36,710 nucleotides of DNA from Candidatus Hungatella pullicola (GCA_019114305.1 DXFU01000044.1:1-36710), one strand, 5' to 3'. Shown: positions 7,210 to 15,910, counted from the stretch's first letter. Numbers and translations: made by a program. The notes: a model not told the origin generated them from the sequence alone.

Positions 7210-7662
7210 ATGTTAATGCCAGGTATTTTCGGAGAAAACTTATTTGATGACAATTGGATGGATTTTCCTTTTGACCGGAACTTTTTTGGCAGACAAAATT
7301 CTGCTTATGGAAAAATGGAAAAACCAGTGATGAAAACAGATATTATGGAAACCGCTGACAGCTACGAATTGGATATTGATCTTCCTGGATTTAAAAAAGA
7401 AGAGATTCAGGCTCATCTGGAAAAAGGCTATTTAACCATAACTGCTTCAAAATCAGCTGACGCAGACCAGAAAAGCGGATCAGGCAAGTACATCCGCAGA
7501 GAGCGTTACACCGGCAGTCTCAGCAGAAGCTTCTATGTAGGGGATTATCTGACGGAGCAGGATGTTCGCGCAAAATTTGAAAATGGCATATTAAAATTGT
7601 CCATTCCCAAAAAGGACGCCAAAGCAGTGCAGCAGAAGCGCTGTATCTCCATTGACGGCTGA
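7210..7662 (+). CDS. Small heat-shock protein, Hsp20/alpha-crystallin family
   Basis: An ATP-independent chaperone that holds unfolding proteins. The alpha-crystallin domain spans about residues 38-150, from MKTDIMETADSYELDIDLPG through FKKEEIQAHLEKGYLTI to the FENGILKLSIPKK segment with the family's GxLxLxxPK-like motif. The N-terminal arm is rich in Phe, Asp and Asn, and the length of 150 residues is normal. I chose ATG 7210 because GGAGG lies eight bases upstream; the in-frame ATG at 7138 has no site. Expression probably responds to heat through the CIRCE-like sites. It is monocistronic, with a strong terminator. Confidence 0.92.
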   Translation: MLMPGIFGENLFDDNWMDFPFDRNFFGRQNSAYGKMEKPVMKTDIMETADSYELDIDLPGFKKEEIQAHLEKGYLTITASKSADADQKSGSGKYIRRERYTGSLSRSFYVGDYLTEQDVRAKFENGILKLSIPKKDAKAVQQKRCISIDG

Positions 7663-7697
7663 TTTTTCTAATTCTTTCAAACAAATATATATTTATC

Positions 7698-7757
7698 AAA
7701 AAAACCTGCGGTCAGAGAGATATGTTTGGATACTCTCTTTTGACCGCAGGCTTTTTC
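7698..7757. terminator. Bidirectional terminator between hsp20 and a convergent gene
   Basis: CCTGCGGTCA and TGACCGCAGG form the outer stem, with GAGAG/CTCTC further in, flanked by an A-run on the left and a T-run on the right. It can stop transcripts from both the plus-strand hsp20 and the minus-strand gene at 7773. Confidence 0.85.
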
Positions 7758-7772
7758 ATCCCTATCCTGCAT

Positions 7773-8615
7773 TTAAACTCTCATTAGTTTTCTTATGATA
7801 CACAAAATCAGTCCGGCCAAGCTGATGAGAATAAAGTCCTCTCTTCTTTGCGCTCCAATCTTAAGAATCGCCGTCAGCCCTTCCAGCGCAGCGGGATTGT
7901 GAGGAATATAAGACAAAGCCATACCGGACAGCAGCCCAAAGGCACCGGTGCAGAAGAAAGCTGTCAGTCCCCTTCCCGTATCATGCTTGACCAGCCATTG
8001 GCCATTGCTGAATGACCGTTTGCTTATTATCCAGAAAAAAGACACTGTGCCCCACAGACACAGGCAGCCTGCCAGCCCAAGATACAAAGCTAATGTGTAA
8101 TTCCGTTCTGCTGCAATCGCTGAAATACTTCCCAAAGCAGAATATCCCTTATAACAGTCCCACGCCAGAAGCAGAGTCATAACTGCCATAAAGCTGGCGC
8201 AGATAAGCTGAAGGATTCTGGAAATCACAAGAAAAAATGTATGGAGCCAGGAAAACTCCTGTTTTTTTACTTCTTGTTTTTTAAGCTCTCCAGTCCCTTG
8301 TCTTTCTCCCCACTTGTGATCCTGTCCTACTTTTTTCACCTTTGTTTTATGTACTACTTTAACTTTTCTTCTTCCTTTTGCTGTCCTACTTCTGCTGTTT
8401 CCTTTGTTCCCCGCTTTTTTGGAAGTATCAGGCTCCTCATCAAACCAGAGAGACTGTCCTTCTTCCCGTTTATCTGGTTCCGCTGCAGAATTTTTTTGCA
8501 CGGAATCATATCTATAAAGGATTTCTCCCTGTTCATCCACAACTGTCAAATTGGAAAAACCACAGAATTCACAGACTTCCCCTTTGCTTTCCCTCCCACA
8601 TCTTTTACAGATCAT
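7773..8615 (-). CDS. Zinc-ribbon membrane protein of unknown function
   Basis: A 280-residue protein. The N-terminus MICKRCGRESKGEVCEFCGF holds two CxxC pairs, a zinc-ribbon of the type found at the start of many Firmicutes membrane proteins. A polar linker rich in Lys and Glu (about residues 45-120) follows. Four hydrophobic helices then lie near residues 125-155, 172-196, 212-234 and 260-278. The ends of the helices are basic, and no catalytic motif is visible. The start has a GAGGTGAGAGG region upstream. No operon partner is apparent; the convergent hsp20 is on the other strand. Zinc-binding and membrane location are inferred. Confidence 0.72.
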   Translation of the reverse strand: MICKRCGRESKGEVCEFCGFSNLTVVDEQGEILYRYDSVQKNSAAEPDKREEGQSLWFDEEPDTSKKAGNKGNSRSRTAKGRRKVKVVHKTKVKKVGQDHKWGERQGTGELKKQEVKKQEFSWLHTFFLVISRILQLICASFMAVMTLLLAWDCYKGYSALGSISAIAAERNYTLALYLGLAGCLCLWGTVSFFWIISKRSFSNGQWLVKHDTGRGLTAFFCTGAFGLLSGMALSYIPHNPAALEGLTAILKIGAQRREDFILISLAGLILCIIRKLMRV

Positions 8616-8756
8616 AAACCTCTCACCTCTGTATTGGAATTTTATGAATGAACTATTGTCTCATTATATCATCTGTCAGTTGGCAAAGTAAACGAAGAAA
8701 GCACAGTATTGGAAAATCGAAAGAAAAACGCAAGAATTTCCTCATAATTTTTACTC

Positions 8757-9812
8757 TTAAAGGGATTCTGTTACATAGCCTAAAATTAACTTTACCGTCT
8801 CCTCTATTCCGGTTATATGAGTCCGCTCCATCCCGTGAGTACAATAGCAGCCCATTCCAAAAGCAGCGGCGTAAACATTGTTGCCTGCTCTCACTGCGGC
8901 ATTGGCATCCGTTCCATATTTGTAGTATACATCTACTGCATATGAAAGCCCCAGTTTTTTTGCCGTTCTCACAAGTCTTGTGGTCAATCCTCTGTCATAT
9001 GGAGAAAAATTATCTTTGGCGCAAATGCTGACAGACCGCTCATTTCCATTGTAATCAGGCCCAATCAGACCGATATCTACAGCCACAAATTCCTCCACCT
9101 CTTTGGGAAGATAGGCCCCTCCATGATTAATCTCCTCGTAGAAGGAAAATGCAAAAATTGTCCTGTATCTGGGTTTGATTCCATAATCCCTCATATACTT
9201 TACAGCAGCCAGTACAGCAGCAACTCCCGCCTTATCATCAATAAAACGGGATTTTACATATCCGTTCGGCAGATACCGGAATCTCGGCTCTATGGAAACA
9301 ATATCCCCATTGTCAATTCCCAAAGCCAGCACATCTTCCCGGCTGCCAATTTTCTCATCCAAACGGATTAATACAGTCTCCTCATTTCTCTCCAGAGTCC
9401 TGGCATCTTCAAACACATGAGTGGAATGAGACTGGCATACCAAAAGGCCTGTGTATTTCTTTCCCTGTCTGGTATGGACGGTAACCGTTTCTCCTTCAAT
9501 GCTGGTAAATGGAATTCCTCCTAAAGGACGTACTCTTAAGCTTCCATCAGAATCAATTCTACGGACAATCAGGCCCAAAGTATCCAAATGAGCTCCTACC
9601 ATAACTGTTTTAGAGGATTCCTCTCCCTCTACAGTAAGATACAGCGTCCGCTTTCTGTCACAGCTTAGGCTGTATCCCAGCTCGCCGGCCATTTTCTCTA
9701 CAGCCGGTGTAATCTCCTCATAGTAGCTGACAGGGCTGGGAATTTCTATCAGCTTTCTCATACTGTCTACAAGATACTCTCTGTCAATTTTACAGGTATT
9801 AAAATCCAACAT
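8757..9812 (-). CDS. M42-family metallopeptidase (glutamyl aminopeptidase/FrvX-like)
   Basis: M42 enzymes are cytoplasmic di-metal aminopeptidases that form large tetrahedral oligomers. Family motifs visible: VGAHLDTLG (metal-binding His and catalytic Asp), SRFIDDKAG (bridging metal Asp), FSFYEEINHGG (catalytic Glu and metal-ligand Glu), VAVDIG (metal Asp) and the late THGMERTH (metal His). I place the start at ATG 9812, giving 351 residues, because it aligns with the paralogue upstream. A TTG seven codons earlier is also open, and the best AAGGAGG is about 20 bases before that TTG, so the start is uncertain. It lies just downstream of its paralogue with a gap of about 80 bases, and the two were probably formed by tandem duplication. 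Confidence 0.88.
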   Translation of the reverse strand: MLDFNTCKIDREYLVDSMRKLIEIPSPVSYYEEITPAVEKMAGELGYSLSCDRKRTLYLTVEGEESSKTVMVGAHLDTLGLIVRRIDSDGSLRVRPLGGIPFTSIEGETVTVHTRQGKKYTGLLVCQSHSTHVFEDARTLERNEETVLIRLDEKIGSREDVLALGIDNGDIVSIEPRFRYLPNGYVKSRFIDDKAGVAAVLAAVKYMRDYGIKPRYRTIFAFSFYEEINHGGAYLPKEVEEFVAVDIGLIGPDYNGNERSVSICAKDNFSPYDRGLTTRLVRTAKKLGLSYAVDVYYKYGTDANAAVRAGNNVYAAAFGMGCYCTHGMERTHITGIEETVKLILGYVTESL

Positions 9813-9890
9813 ATTTTCTTTCCGCTCTTCCAAAACAGGAAGAACCGTCCGTGCCTCCTTTTCCCAGTATTTTTTCAGTCCACCCTGAGA

Positions 9891-10931
9891 TTAACCCTCC
9901 AAAACATAGGCCGCCAGCAGTCTGGCCGTGGCCATCACCCCGTCTATATGGGTTCTCTCCACTCCATGGGAGGAAAACGTTCCCATTCCAAAAGCAGCGG
10001 CATAAAGGTTATTTCCGGAACGTATAGCCGCATTTGCATCTGTACCATAATGAAAAAACACATCTGGTTTACAGTTAATTCCATACTTTTTCGCTAATTC
10101 CAGAAGGCGCCCTGTCAGCTCCCTGTCATAAGGTGAGTAATTATCCTTTACACAGACAGAAGCTCCGAACTCGCTTCCATTGTTATCCGGGCCAATCAGC
10201 GCAATATCCAGGGCCACATATTCGCTTACTTCTTCCGGTACATAGGCACCGCCATGCCCTATCTCCTCATAATAAGGAAAAACAAACCAGGTATCAAAGG
10301 CAGGAGTAAGATTCTGATCCTTCACAGCCTTCAGCAAGGCAAACACACAGGCCGCACAGGCCTTATCATCAATAAATCTGGACTTAATAAAACCGTTTTC
10401 TGTAACTGTAAAATGAGGTTCCAAAGAAACAATATCCCCATTGCAAATCCCCAGGCCTTCCACTTCTTCCCTGGAGTGCACATCCTCATCCAGAAGTATC
10501 ATCATAGTGTTTTCATTGCGGGGAGCGGTTCTGGCCTCATCAAACACATGAACAGAATGATACTGGCAGGCTGCCAGTCCGGTATAGCGCTTTCCATCTC
10601 TGGTATGTATGATCACCGATTCTCCTTCAATATTGTTAAAATTAATTCCTCCCAGATTTCTCACCCGAATCATTCCATCAGGATCAATTCTTCTGATCAT
10701 AAATCCCAAAGTGTCCAAATGAGCCCCAACGCATACGGTTTTCTCCCTGTTTTTTCCCTTTACCTTAATGTAGTTGGTGCGTTTCCTGTCATAACTTATG
10801 TCATATCCCAATTCTTCAGCCAGCTTTCTCATTACTTTATCCGTTTCCTCATAATAACTGACCGGACTTGGAGTTTCAATCAGCTCCTTCATCACCCTAA
10901 GAAGATATTCCTGATCCAACTGAATGTCCAT
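9891..10931 (-). CDS. M42-family metallopeptidase, paralogue of the neighbour
   Basis: A 346-residue M42 peptidase with the same motifs as its downstream neighbour: VGAHLDTLGFM, SRFIDDKAC, FPYYEEIGHGG, VALDIALIGP and the final SSHGVERTH. The two align along the whole length, including the PSPVSYYEE segment near residue 20. The start ATG follows a GAGGGG site and a small 7-bp hairpin. Di-metal aminopeptidase activity is expected from the family; substrate preference cannot be read from sequence. The NSS-type amino acid transporter lies upstream on the same strand, which suggests a peptide and amino acid utilisation group. Confidence 0.9.
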   Translation of the reverse strand: MDIQLDQEYLLRVMKELIETPSPVSYYEETDKVMRKLAEELGYDISYDRKRTNYIKVKGKNREKTVCVGAHLDTLGFMIRRIDPDGMIRVRNLGGINFNNIEGESVIIHTRDGKRYTGLAACQYHSVHVFDEARTAPRNENTMMILLDEDVHSREEVEGLGICNGDIVSLEPHFTVTENGFIKSRFIDDKACAACVFALLKAVKDQNLTPAFDTWFVFPYYEEIGHGGAYVPEEVSEYVALDIALIGPDNNGSEFGASVCVKDNYSPYDRELTGRLLELAKKYGINCKPDVFFHYGTDANAAIRSGNNLYAAAFGMGTFSSHGVERTHIDGVMATARLLAAYVLEG

Positions 10932-10947
10932 ATAGTTCCCCTCTCTT

Positions 10948-10963
10948 GTCTCCCTGGGGAGAC
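10948..10963 (-). promoter_or_regulatory. Hairpin just before the ribosome binding site of the M42 gene
   Basis: GTCTCCC and GGGAGAC form a perfect 7-bp inverted repeat with a 2-base loop immediately upstream of the GAGGGG site of the gene starting at 10931. A possible promoter upstream on the complement is TTTACG, 17 bases, TAGAAT. The hairpin could be an operator or an mRNA stabiliser. It has no T-run, so it is not a typical terminator. Confidence 0.35.
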
Positions 10964-11041
10964 AGCAAATTTATATTTATACATTCTAGCACATAAATAG
11001 TTATACGTAAACTAAAAGCCCAACAGATCTGTCCCGTTCTC

Positions 11042-12436
11042 TTACATGTTGATCAGCCCCAGCACATTGGCAATAGAACTGATCAAAATAACCAGAATAA
11101 ATACAGGAGCAAGATATTTCATAACAAACCGGTACACGCCTTTTCGCTTAAATTTGGAGGATTGGCACACTTCCGTTTCTATTTTATCCAATCCTACAAC
11201 TCTTACAACCAGAATGCATGTGGCCAGAGCCGCCAATGGCATCATAACAGAGTTTGTGAGGAAATCAAAGAAATCCAAAATTGACAGGCCGAATATTTTT
11301 ATAAAGTCCAGAATGCCAAAACCTAAAGCGGAAAAAGAACCGAGAATCAGCATAATTCCGGTCATAACAGCGCAGCATTTCATTCTGCCCCACCCCATTT
11401 GGTCTTCAAAGGTTGACACACTGGTTTCCATCAGGGAAACAGCGCTTGTCAGCGCAGCAAACAGCACCAGCAGGAAGAATAAAACTCCCGCCATGGTTCC
11501 GCTTCCCATGTTTGCAAATACTTTGGGAATGGTAATAAACATCAGGGCAGGGCCAGCCTGAAGTGTTTCAGCATCACCGCCGGAAAAAGCAAATACAGCA
11601 GGAATAATCATAAGCCCTGCAAGAACTGCAATGGCTGTGTCAAACACCTCTACCTGAGCTGTGGAATGTTCAATATCTACGTCTTCCCTAATGTATGAGC
11701 CAAAGGTATACAAAACTCCCATGGCAATGGACAGAGAATAAAACATCTGCCCCATAGCAGCTACCACTGTCATTATAGAAAAATTCTTAAAATTGGGAAT
11801 CAGGAAGTAGCGGATTCCCGCTCCGGCTCCCGGACGGGTCATAGAATAAACAGCCACCAAAACGGCAAGCACAACCAGCACAGGCATCATAATTTTGGCC
11901 ATACGTTCTACCCCTTGTTTTACCCCTGCCATAATCACCCATACCACAGCTGCAGAAAATACTGCAAACCAGAATTCCACCTGCAAGCTGGAGGATGTAA
12001 ATCCGGCAAAATAAACATCTTCAGCCAGAGCCGCAGTATTTCCCCGCAAATATTCAAATAAGTACTTGGTAACCCAGCCTCCAATTACGCAATAATACGG
12101 TACGATGAGCATGGGAATCACAGCGTTAATCCACCCTCCCAGCTTAAATGGAAGACCTTTTCCAAACATACCAAAAGCTCCCACCGGACTTTTCTTTGTC
12201 ATTCTTCCCAAAGCAGTTTCAGAGACAATCAGTGCATAGCCAAAGGTCACTACCAGAATCAGATAAACCATAAGGAAAATTCCGCCTCCATATTTGGCAG
12301 CCAAATAGGGAAATCTCCATATATTTCCCAGTCCTACTGCTGATCCTGCTACCGCCAGCACATATCCTATTCTTCCTGAAAAGGTGCTTCTTCCGTTCCT
12401 GTGTCTGAGTATCTCATCTCTTCCATGATCTTTCAT
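11042..12436 (-). CDS. Sodium-dependent neurotransmitter:sodium symporter (NSS) family transporter
   Basis: Bacterial members of this LeuT-like family import amino acids with sodium. The first helix has the NSS signature: GRIGYVLAVAGSAVGLGNIWRFPYL, split here as GYVLAVAGSAVGLGNIW and RFPYLAAKYGGG. Ten to eleven more hydrophobic helices follow. The ATG at 12436 (MKDHGRDE) is chosen because AGGGGG lies just upstream; an upstream in-frame start would add 15 unsupported residues. At 464 residues it is typical of prokaryotic NSS proteins. The substrate is unknown, but the two peptidases downstream suggest an amino acid. Confidence 0.93.
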   Translation of the reverse strand: MKDHGRDEILRHRNGRSTFSGRIGYVLAVAGSAVGLGNIWRFPYLAAKYGGGIFLMVYLILVVTFGYALIVSETALGRMTKKSPVGAFGMFGKGLPFKLGGWINAVIPMLIVPYYCVIGGWVTKYLFEYLRGNTAALAEDVYFAGFTSSSLQVEFWFAVFSAAVVWVIMAGVKQGVERMAKIMMPVLVVLAVLVAVYSMTRPGAGAGIRYFLIPNFKNFSIMTVVAAMGQMFYSLSIAMGVLYTFGSYIREDVDIEHSTAQVEVFDTAIAVLAGLMIIPAVFAFSGGDAETLQAGPALMFITIPKVFANMGSGTMAGVLFFLLVLFAALTSAVSLMETSVSTFEDQMGWGRMKCCAVMTGIMLILGSFSALGFGILDFIKIFGLSILDFFDFLTNSVMMPLAALATCILVVRVVGLDKIETEVCQSSKFKRKGVYRFVMKYLAPVFILVILISSIANVLGLINM

Positions 12437-12537
12437 ATATATCCCCCTAAGTTTCATTTCATATGTTTTTTGGAAAATCACGCCGAGCCTCTGTTTATCT
12501 AGAGGAAGCTGTCAGCTGCCGCTTCTCTCCTGACCGT

Positions 12538-12933
12538 TTACCAGATTCTGTCAGTGTTTTTTATCTTCTCAATAAGAGAAATATCCGCCGGCAGCCAGTC
12601 CACCCGGTCTGTCTCTTCCCTGGAAAGCCACAGAGCCGCTTCGTGTTCTTTTAAGATCAAATTTCCTTTTACAATCGTACACAGGAAACAGTCCATAGAA
12701 AGATGAAAATCCGGATAATCATATTCCACTGTATGAAACAGCTCTCCTACTTCTATTTCCGTATCTAATTCTTCTTTTATTTCCCTTTTAACCGCATCCC
12801 TGGAATCCTCCCCCGGCTCTACCTTTCCTCCCGGGAATTCCCAGCCGTCTTTCCAGGGGCCGTATCCTCTCTGAGTGGCAAATATTTTTTGATCTTTTAC
12901 AATAATAGCCGCCGCTACCTTTATCTGTCTCAT
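12538..12933 (-). CDS. Nudix hydrolase, MutT-like
   Basis: A 131-residue Nudix protein. The Nudix box GGKVEPGEDSRDAVKREIKEEL (positions about 35-56; key residues G, E, REIKEE) is complete. The N-terminus MRQIKVAAAIIVKDQKIFATQRGYGPWKDGWEFPGGK matches the MutT and CTP/8-oxo-dGTP diphosphatase subgroup, with the WEFPGGK segment. It probably cleaves damaged or non-canonical nucleoside triphosphates. Substrate choice cannot be decided here. The start has an AGAGAGGAAA region. The NSS transporter follows about 100 bases downstream on the same strand. Confidence 0.9.
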   Translation of the reverse strand: MRQIKVAAAIIVKDQKIFATQRGYGPWKDGWEFPGGKVEPGEDSRDAVKREIKEELDTEIEVGELFHTVEYDYPDFHLSMDCFLCTIVKGNLILKEHEAALWLSREETDRVDWLPADISLIEKIKNTDRIW

Positions 12934-13075
12934 TTCAGTTTCCTCTCTTTTTCCTTTATCTATTCCTGTTTTTGGAAAATTTCATGCCCTTTGATTATAA
13001 GGAACGACGAAACCCTTGTAAAGAAGCAAAATTTATCTCCTCCAAACAGTATGGAATGATAATTCATTAACAAAA

Positions 13076-13117
13076 CCCTAATATCCCTATTGACATTCCT
13101 GAAATTAGGGCTAAAAT
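13076..13117 (+). promoter_or_regulatory. Promoter of iron alcohol dehydrogenase with flanking inverted repeat
   Basis: TTGACA (13090-13095) and TAAAAT (13112-13117) are 16 bases apart. CCCTAAT (13076-13082) and ATTAGGG (13104-13110) form a perfect 7-bp inverted repeat that brackets the -35 with a 21-base spacer. An operator with this geometry could be bound by a dimeric regulator. The protein is not known. Confidence 0.55.
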
Positions 13118-13194
13118 ATAACTATAATTTAACAATTATTTACCAATAATATACCATTCAAAAGAAAATTATATGGAAAAAGGAGAGGTTATTT

Positions 13195-14349
13195 ATGGCA
13201 TTTCAGTTTATTATGCCGGGACAGGTTTTTATGGGTAAAAATGCTCTTCAGGCAAGTACTTCCACACTTGCCAGACTGGGGAGCAAGGCACTGATCGTAA
13301 CAGATCCGGCTATGGTTCAGCTTGGCAATACCAAACTTCTGACAGAAGTTCTGGATACAATAAGCAAGTCCTATGTTATCTTCTCAGATATTACAGGAGA
13401 GCCTACTGACTCCATGGTGGAAAAAGGATTAAAAATCTTTGAAGAAGAAAAATGTGATTTTCTTATTGCAGTAGGCGGAGGAAGCACCATTGACTCTATG
13501 AAGGCAATCGCCATGCTGGCTGCCAACGGCGGAAATATTGACGAATACATGGGCAAGTCCATTGAGAAAGAAACTGCGCCCATGGTAGCCATTCCAACCA
13601 CAGCAGGAACCGGATCAGAAGCTACACAGGTAACAGTAATTACCAACACCAAAAAGGATATTAAAATGATGCTGCGAAGCAGTGTTCTGATGCCAGATGT
13701 GGCCATTGCAGATCCTGCCTTCACTATGACTGCGCCGCCTAAAATCACTGCTTCCACTGGTCTTGACGCTCTTACCCATGCCATTGAGGCCTATACCTCC
13801 AAACGTGCCAATAAACTTTCTGATTCTTACGCTCTTTCAGCAGCGAAACGAATTTTTAAAAATCTGCCTGTTTGTTTCCATGACGGTTCCAACGGTGAGG
13901 CCAGAGAGGAAATGGCCCTTGCTGCCTTTGAAGCCGGCGTTGCCTTTAACAATTCATCTGTTACTGTTGTTCACGGCATGTCCCGTCCTATAGGCGCTTT
14001 GTTCCATGTTCCTCACGGTATGGCCAACGCCATGCTTTTAAAGGAATGTCTTTCCTATGTAGCGGACGGAACCTTTGAACGGTTCGGCCAGCTTGGCCGT
14101 GAAGTGGGAGCGGCTCACCATGATGATGATGATGTGACAGCAACCAGAAAACTGATCGAGAAGGTTGACTGGCTGTGCAGAGAGCTTCAGGTTCCCACAC
14201 TAAAAGAATATGGAATCGATCAGACTGTTTTTGAGCGGCATATGGAAAAAATGGCCGAGGATGCCCTTATGTCCGGCAGTCCGTCCAACACCAGAAAACC
14301 TCTGGGAAAAGAAGATATCATGAAAATGTACAAAAATCTTTGGAAATAG
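13195..14349 (+). CDS. Iron-containing alcohol dehydrogenase
   Basis: A group III alcohol dehydrogenase, NAD(P)-dependent, interconverting alcohols and aldehydes. The nucleotide site GGGSTIDSMKA is near residue 97, the AIPTTAGTGSEAT motif near residue 137, and the metal ligands fit DALTHAIEAYTS and the late HGMSRPIGALFHVPHGMANA. At 384 residues the length is standard. The start has an AAGGAGAGG site and a promoter with an inverted repeat lies upstream. A His-Asp-rich patch (AAHHDDDDV, near residue 305) is unusual but lies in a region that varies in this family. It is probably monocistronic. Physiologically it could act in fermentation, but the substrate is unknown. Confidence 0.93.
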   Translation: MAFQFIMPGQVFMGKNALQASTSTLARLGSKALIVTDPAMVQLGNTKLLTEVLDTISKSYVIFSDITGEPTDSMVEKGLKIFEEEKCDFLIAVGGGSTIDSMKAIAMLAANGGNIDEYMGKSIEKETAPMVAIPTTAGTGSEATQVTVITNTKKDIKMMLRSSVLMPDVAIADPAFTMTAPPKITASTGLDALTHAIEAYTSKRANKLSDSYALSAAKRIFKNLPVCFHDGSNGEAREEMALAAFEAGVAFNNSSVTVVHGMSRPIGALFHVPHGMANAMLLKECLSYVADGTFERFGQLGREVGAAHHDDDDVTATRKLIEKVDWLCRELQVPTLKEYGIDQTVFERHMEKMAEDALMSGSPSNTRKPLGKEDIMKMYKNLWK

Positions 14350-14405
14350 CAGAAGATTGAAAAATCCTATATTTTGCGCAAATAAAAAGATTTTTAAAAT
14401 TTTCC

Positions 14406-14433
14406 TTGACAATTATCCAAATAAGCCTATAAT
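14406..14433 (+). promoter_or_regulatory. Promoter of the T-box transcript
   Basis: TTGACA (14406-14411) and TATAAT (14428-14433) are 16 bases apart; both hexamers are perfect. The T-box leader begins about 30 bases downstream. Confidence 0.8.
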
Positions 14434-14466
14434 AAAGAACATCAATAAAATATTTTTGTAAATTCT

Positions 14467-14734
14467 AAGAAGAGAACAATGCTTTGTTCCAAAAGGATAA
14501 TACAGAGAGCCTGTGATTGGTGAAAACAGGACTATCCCGGACAAAGATATCATCTCCAAGAAGCAGGCTGAACCCCTCATTTTTGCGGCAAGTAGGTTTT
14601 GCCGGTATCCACCGTTATTTGGAAAGCGTATGTCAGTACGTTAAGCGCCGCAGATTTTACCTGCGGAATCAGGGTGGTAACGCGGATATGATTCGTCCCT
14701 TTCAGATCTTACAGGTCTGAAAGGGATTTTTTTT
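14467..14734 (+). ncRNA. T-box riboswitch, probable isoleucine specifier, upstream of BASS transporter
   Basis: The leader contains AGAGAG with the following GATTGGTGAAAA loop (about 14513-14535), the T-box AGGGTGGTAACGCGG (14671-14685), and a terminator (14696-14734) made of TCCCTTTCAGA pairing with TCTGAAAGGGA plus T-run. By hand, GGATA pairs TATCC and CTTTGTTCC pairs GGACAAAG. The next loop then exposes AUAUCA, with AUC (Ile) followed by A, before a GAGA/UCUC helix. I infer an Ile specifier with moderate confidence. Uncharged tRNA should favour readthrough. Confidence 0.85.
14696..14734 (+). terminator. T-box regulated terminator
   Basis: TCCCTTTCAGA (14696-14706) pairs with TCTGAAAGGGA (14716-14726), followed by eight T. 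It ends the T-box leader and competes with the antiterminator. Confidence 0.88.
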
Positions 14735-14787
14735 ATATGGCCGCTTTATCATTTTACCATTTTACTACTACACAGGAGGAACCTACT

Positions 14788-15837
14788 ATGAAACAACTGC
14801 AAAAAATCAGTCAATTTCTATCCAATTACACATCTGCGGTAGTCATCGCCGTTGCTGTGGTCACTTTTCTTTTCCCCTCTCTCATGAATTGGGTCAACTA
14901 TCAGATATTTACAGATCCTACCGGCAATAAGTTCACCAGCCAGTCTCTGATTCTTGGAATTATTATGTTCAGCATGGGACTTACTCTTACGACGAAAGAT
15001 TTTCAAATCCTTGCCCAGAGACCTCTGGATATCCTTATTGGCGCAGCAGCTCAGTATTTCATCATGCCTTTTTTGGCATTTGTTCTCACAAAACTGCTTC
15101 GTCTTCCTGAAGGAATTGCCCTTGGATTAATTTTAGTAGGATGCTGTCCCGGAGGGGTTTCCTCTAACATTATGTCCTACCTGTGCGGCGGAGATGTGGC
15201 TTTTTCTGTAGGAATGACTACAGCTTCCACCCTCCTGTCTCCAATTATGACTCCAATGCTGGTATCTTTTTTAGCCAGCGGTACTTCCATTGACATTCAG
15301 GGAATCCCCATGTTTGTATCCATTGTTGAAACCGTTATTCTCCCAATCGGCATTGGATTTGTTCTCAACTATCTTTGGGGACATGTAAAACAATTTAAGG
15401 AATTTCAGACAATCATGCCTGGCATTGCTGTAATCGGCCTGGCCTGTGTCGTTGGCGGCGTTATTTCCTCCCAGGGAGCCAACTTCTTCACCTCAGGACT
15501 GGTGATCTTTGTGGCAGTTCTCCTTCATAACGGTTTTGGGTATCTGTTAGGATACGGAGCAGGCCGTCTTACAGGAATGAACACGGCGAAAAAAAGGACT
15601 ATATCCATTGAAGTGGGAATGCAGAACGCAGGACTGGCTACCAACCTGGCTACTACCTCCGCCCAGTTTTCCGCATCCCCGGAATCTGCTGTTATCTGCG
15701 CGGTATCCTGCGTATGGCACTCTATCTCCGGTACCCTGCTGGCAGGATTTTTCGCCAGCCTGGACAAAAAGAAGGCCCATTCAGAAACAGCGGCAGGCAG
15801 CAGTCCCTCCAAAGCAGGCAGCAGCCAGACAGTATAA
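14788..15837 (+). CDS. BASS-family (bile acid:sodium symporter-like) transporter
   Basis: A 349-residue membrane protein with about nine or ten hydrophobic helices. The N-terminal half has IIMFSMGLTLTTKDF and the conserved GCCPGGVSSNIMSYL; the C-terminal half has the ISIEVGMQNAGLATNLA motif. These are hallmarks of the sodium-dependent BASS family, which includes PanS-like 2-ketopantoate transporters; bile acid transport is not implied. The start ATG at 14788 has an AGGAGG site. The C-terminal tail (KKKAHSETAAGSSPSKAGSSQ) is low complexity. A T-box leader controls it, so uptake or export of an amino-acid-related carboxylate, such as a branched-chain keto acid, is a reasonable guess. Confidence 0.9.
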   Translation: MKQLQKISQFLSNYTSAVVIAVAVVTFLFPSLMNWVNYQIFTDPTGNKFTSQSLILGIIMFSMGLTLTTKDFQILAQRPLDILIGAAAQYFIMPFLAFVLTKLLRLPEGIALGLILVGCCPGGVSSNIMSYLCGGDVAFSVGMTTASTLLSPIMTPMLVSFLASGTSIDIQGIPMFVSIVETVILPIGIGFVLNYLWGHVKQFKEFQTIMPGIAVIGLACVVGGVISSQGANFFTSGLVIFVAVLLHNGFGYLLGYGAGRLTGMNTAKKRTISIEVGMQNAGLATNLATTSAQFSASPESAVICAVSCVWHSISGTLLAGFFASLDKKKAHSETAAGSSPSKAGSSQTV

Positions 15838-15910
15838 AATGTCTTAGGTTTCAGGTCTCCTGCAAAAAAGTATGCAGATACATTCATTTTAACCAGCTGC
15901 CTCCACAGCA

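Noticed and set aside
8241-8651. Plus-strand ORF of 136 residues
   Set aside because: It is antisense to the zinc-ribbon membrane protein. Its Phe/Ser richness is what the Lys/Glu linker gives in reverse.
10254-11000. Plus-strand ORF of 248 residues
   Set aside because: It is antisense to the M42 peptidase gene, which has all the family motifs. No ribosome binding site or protein family supports the antisense frame.
12437-12537. Riboswitch before the NSS transporter
   Set aside because: Only short inverted repeats are visible (GAAGC/GCTTC). No known aptamer blocks can be recognised.
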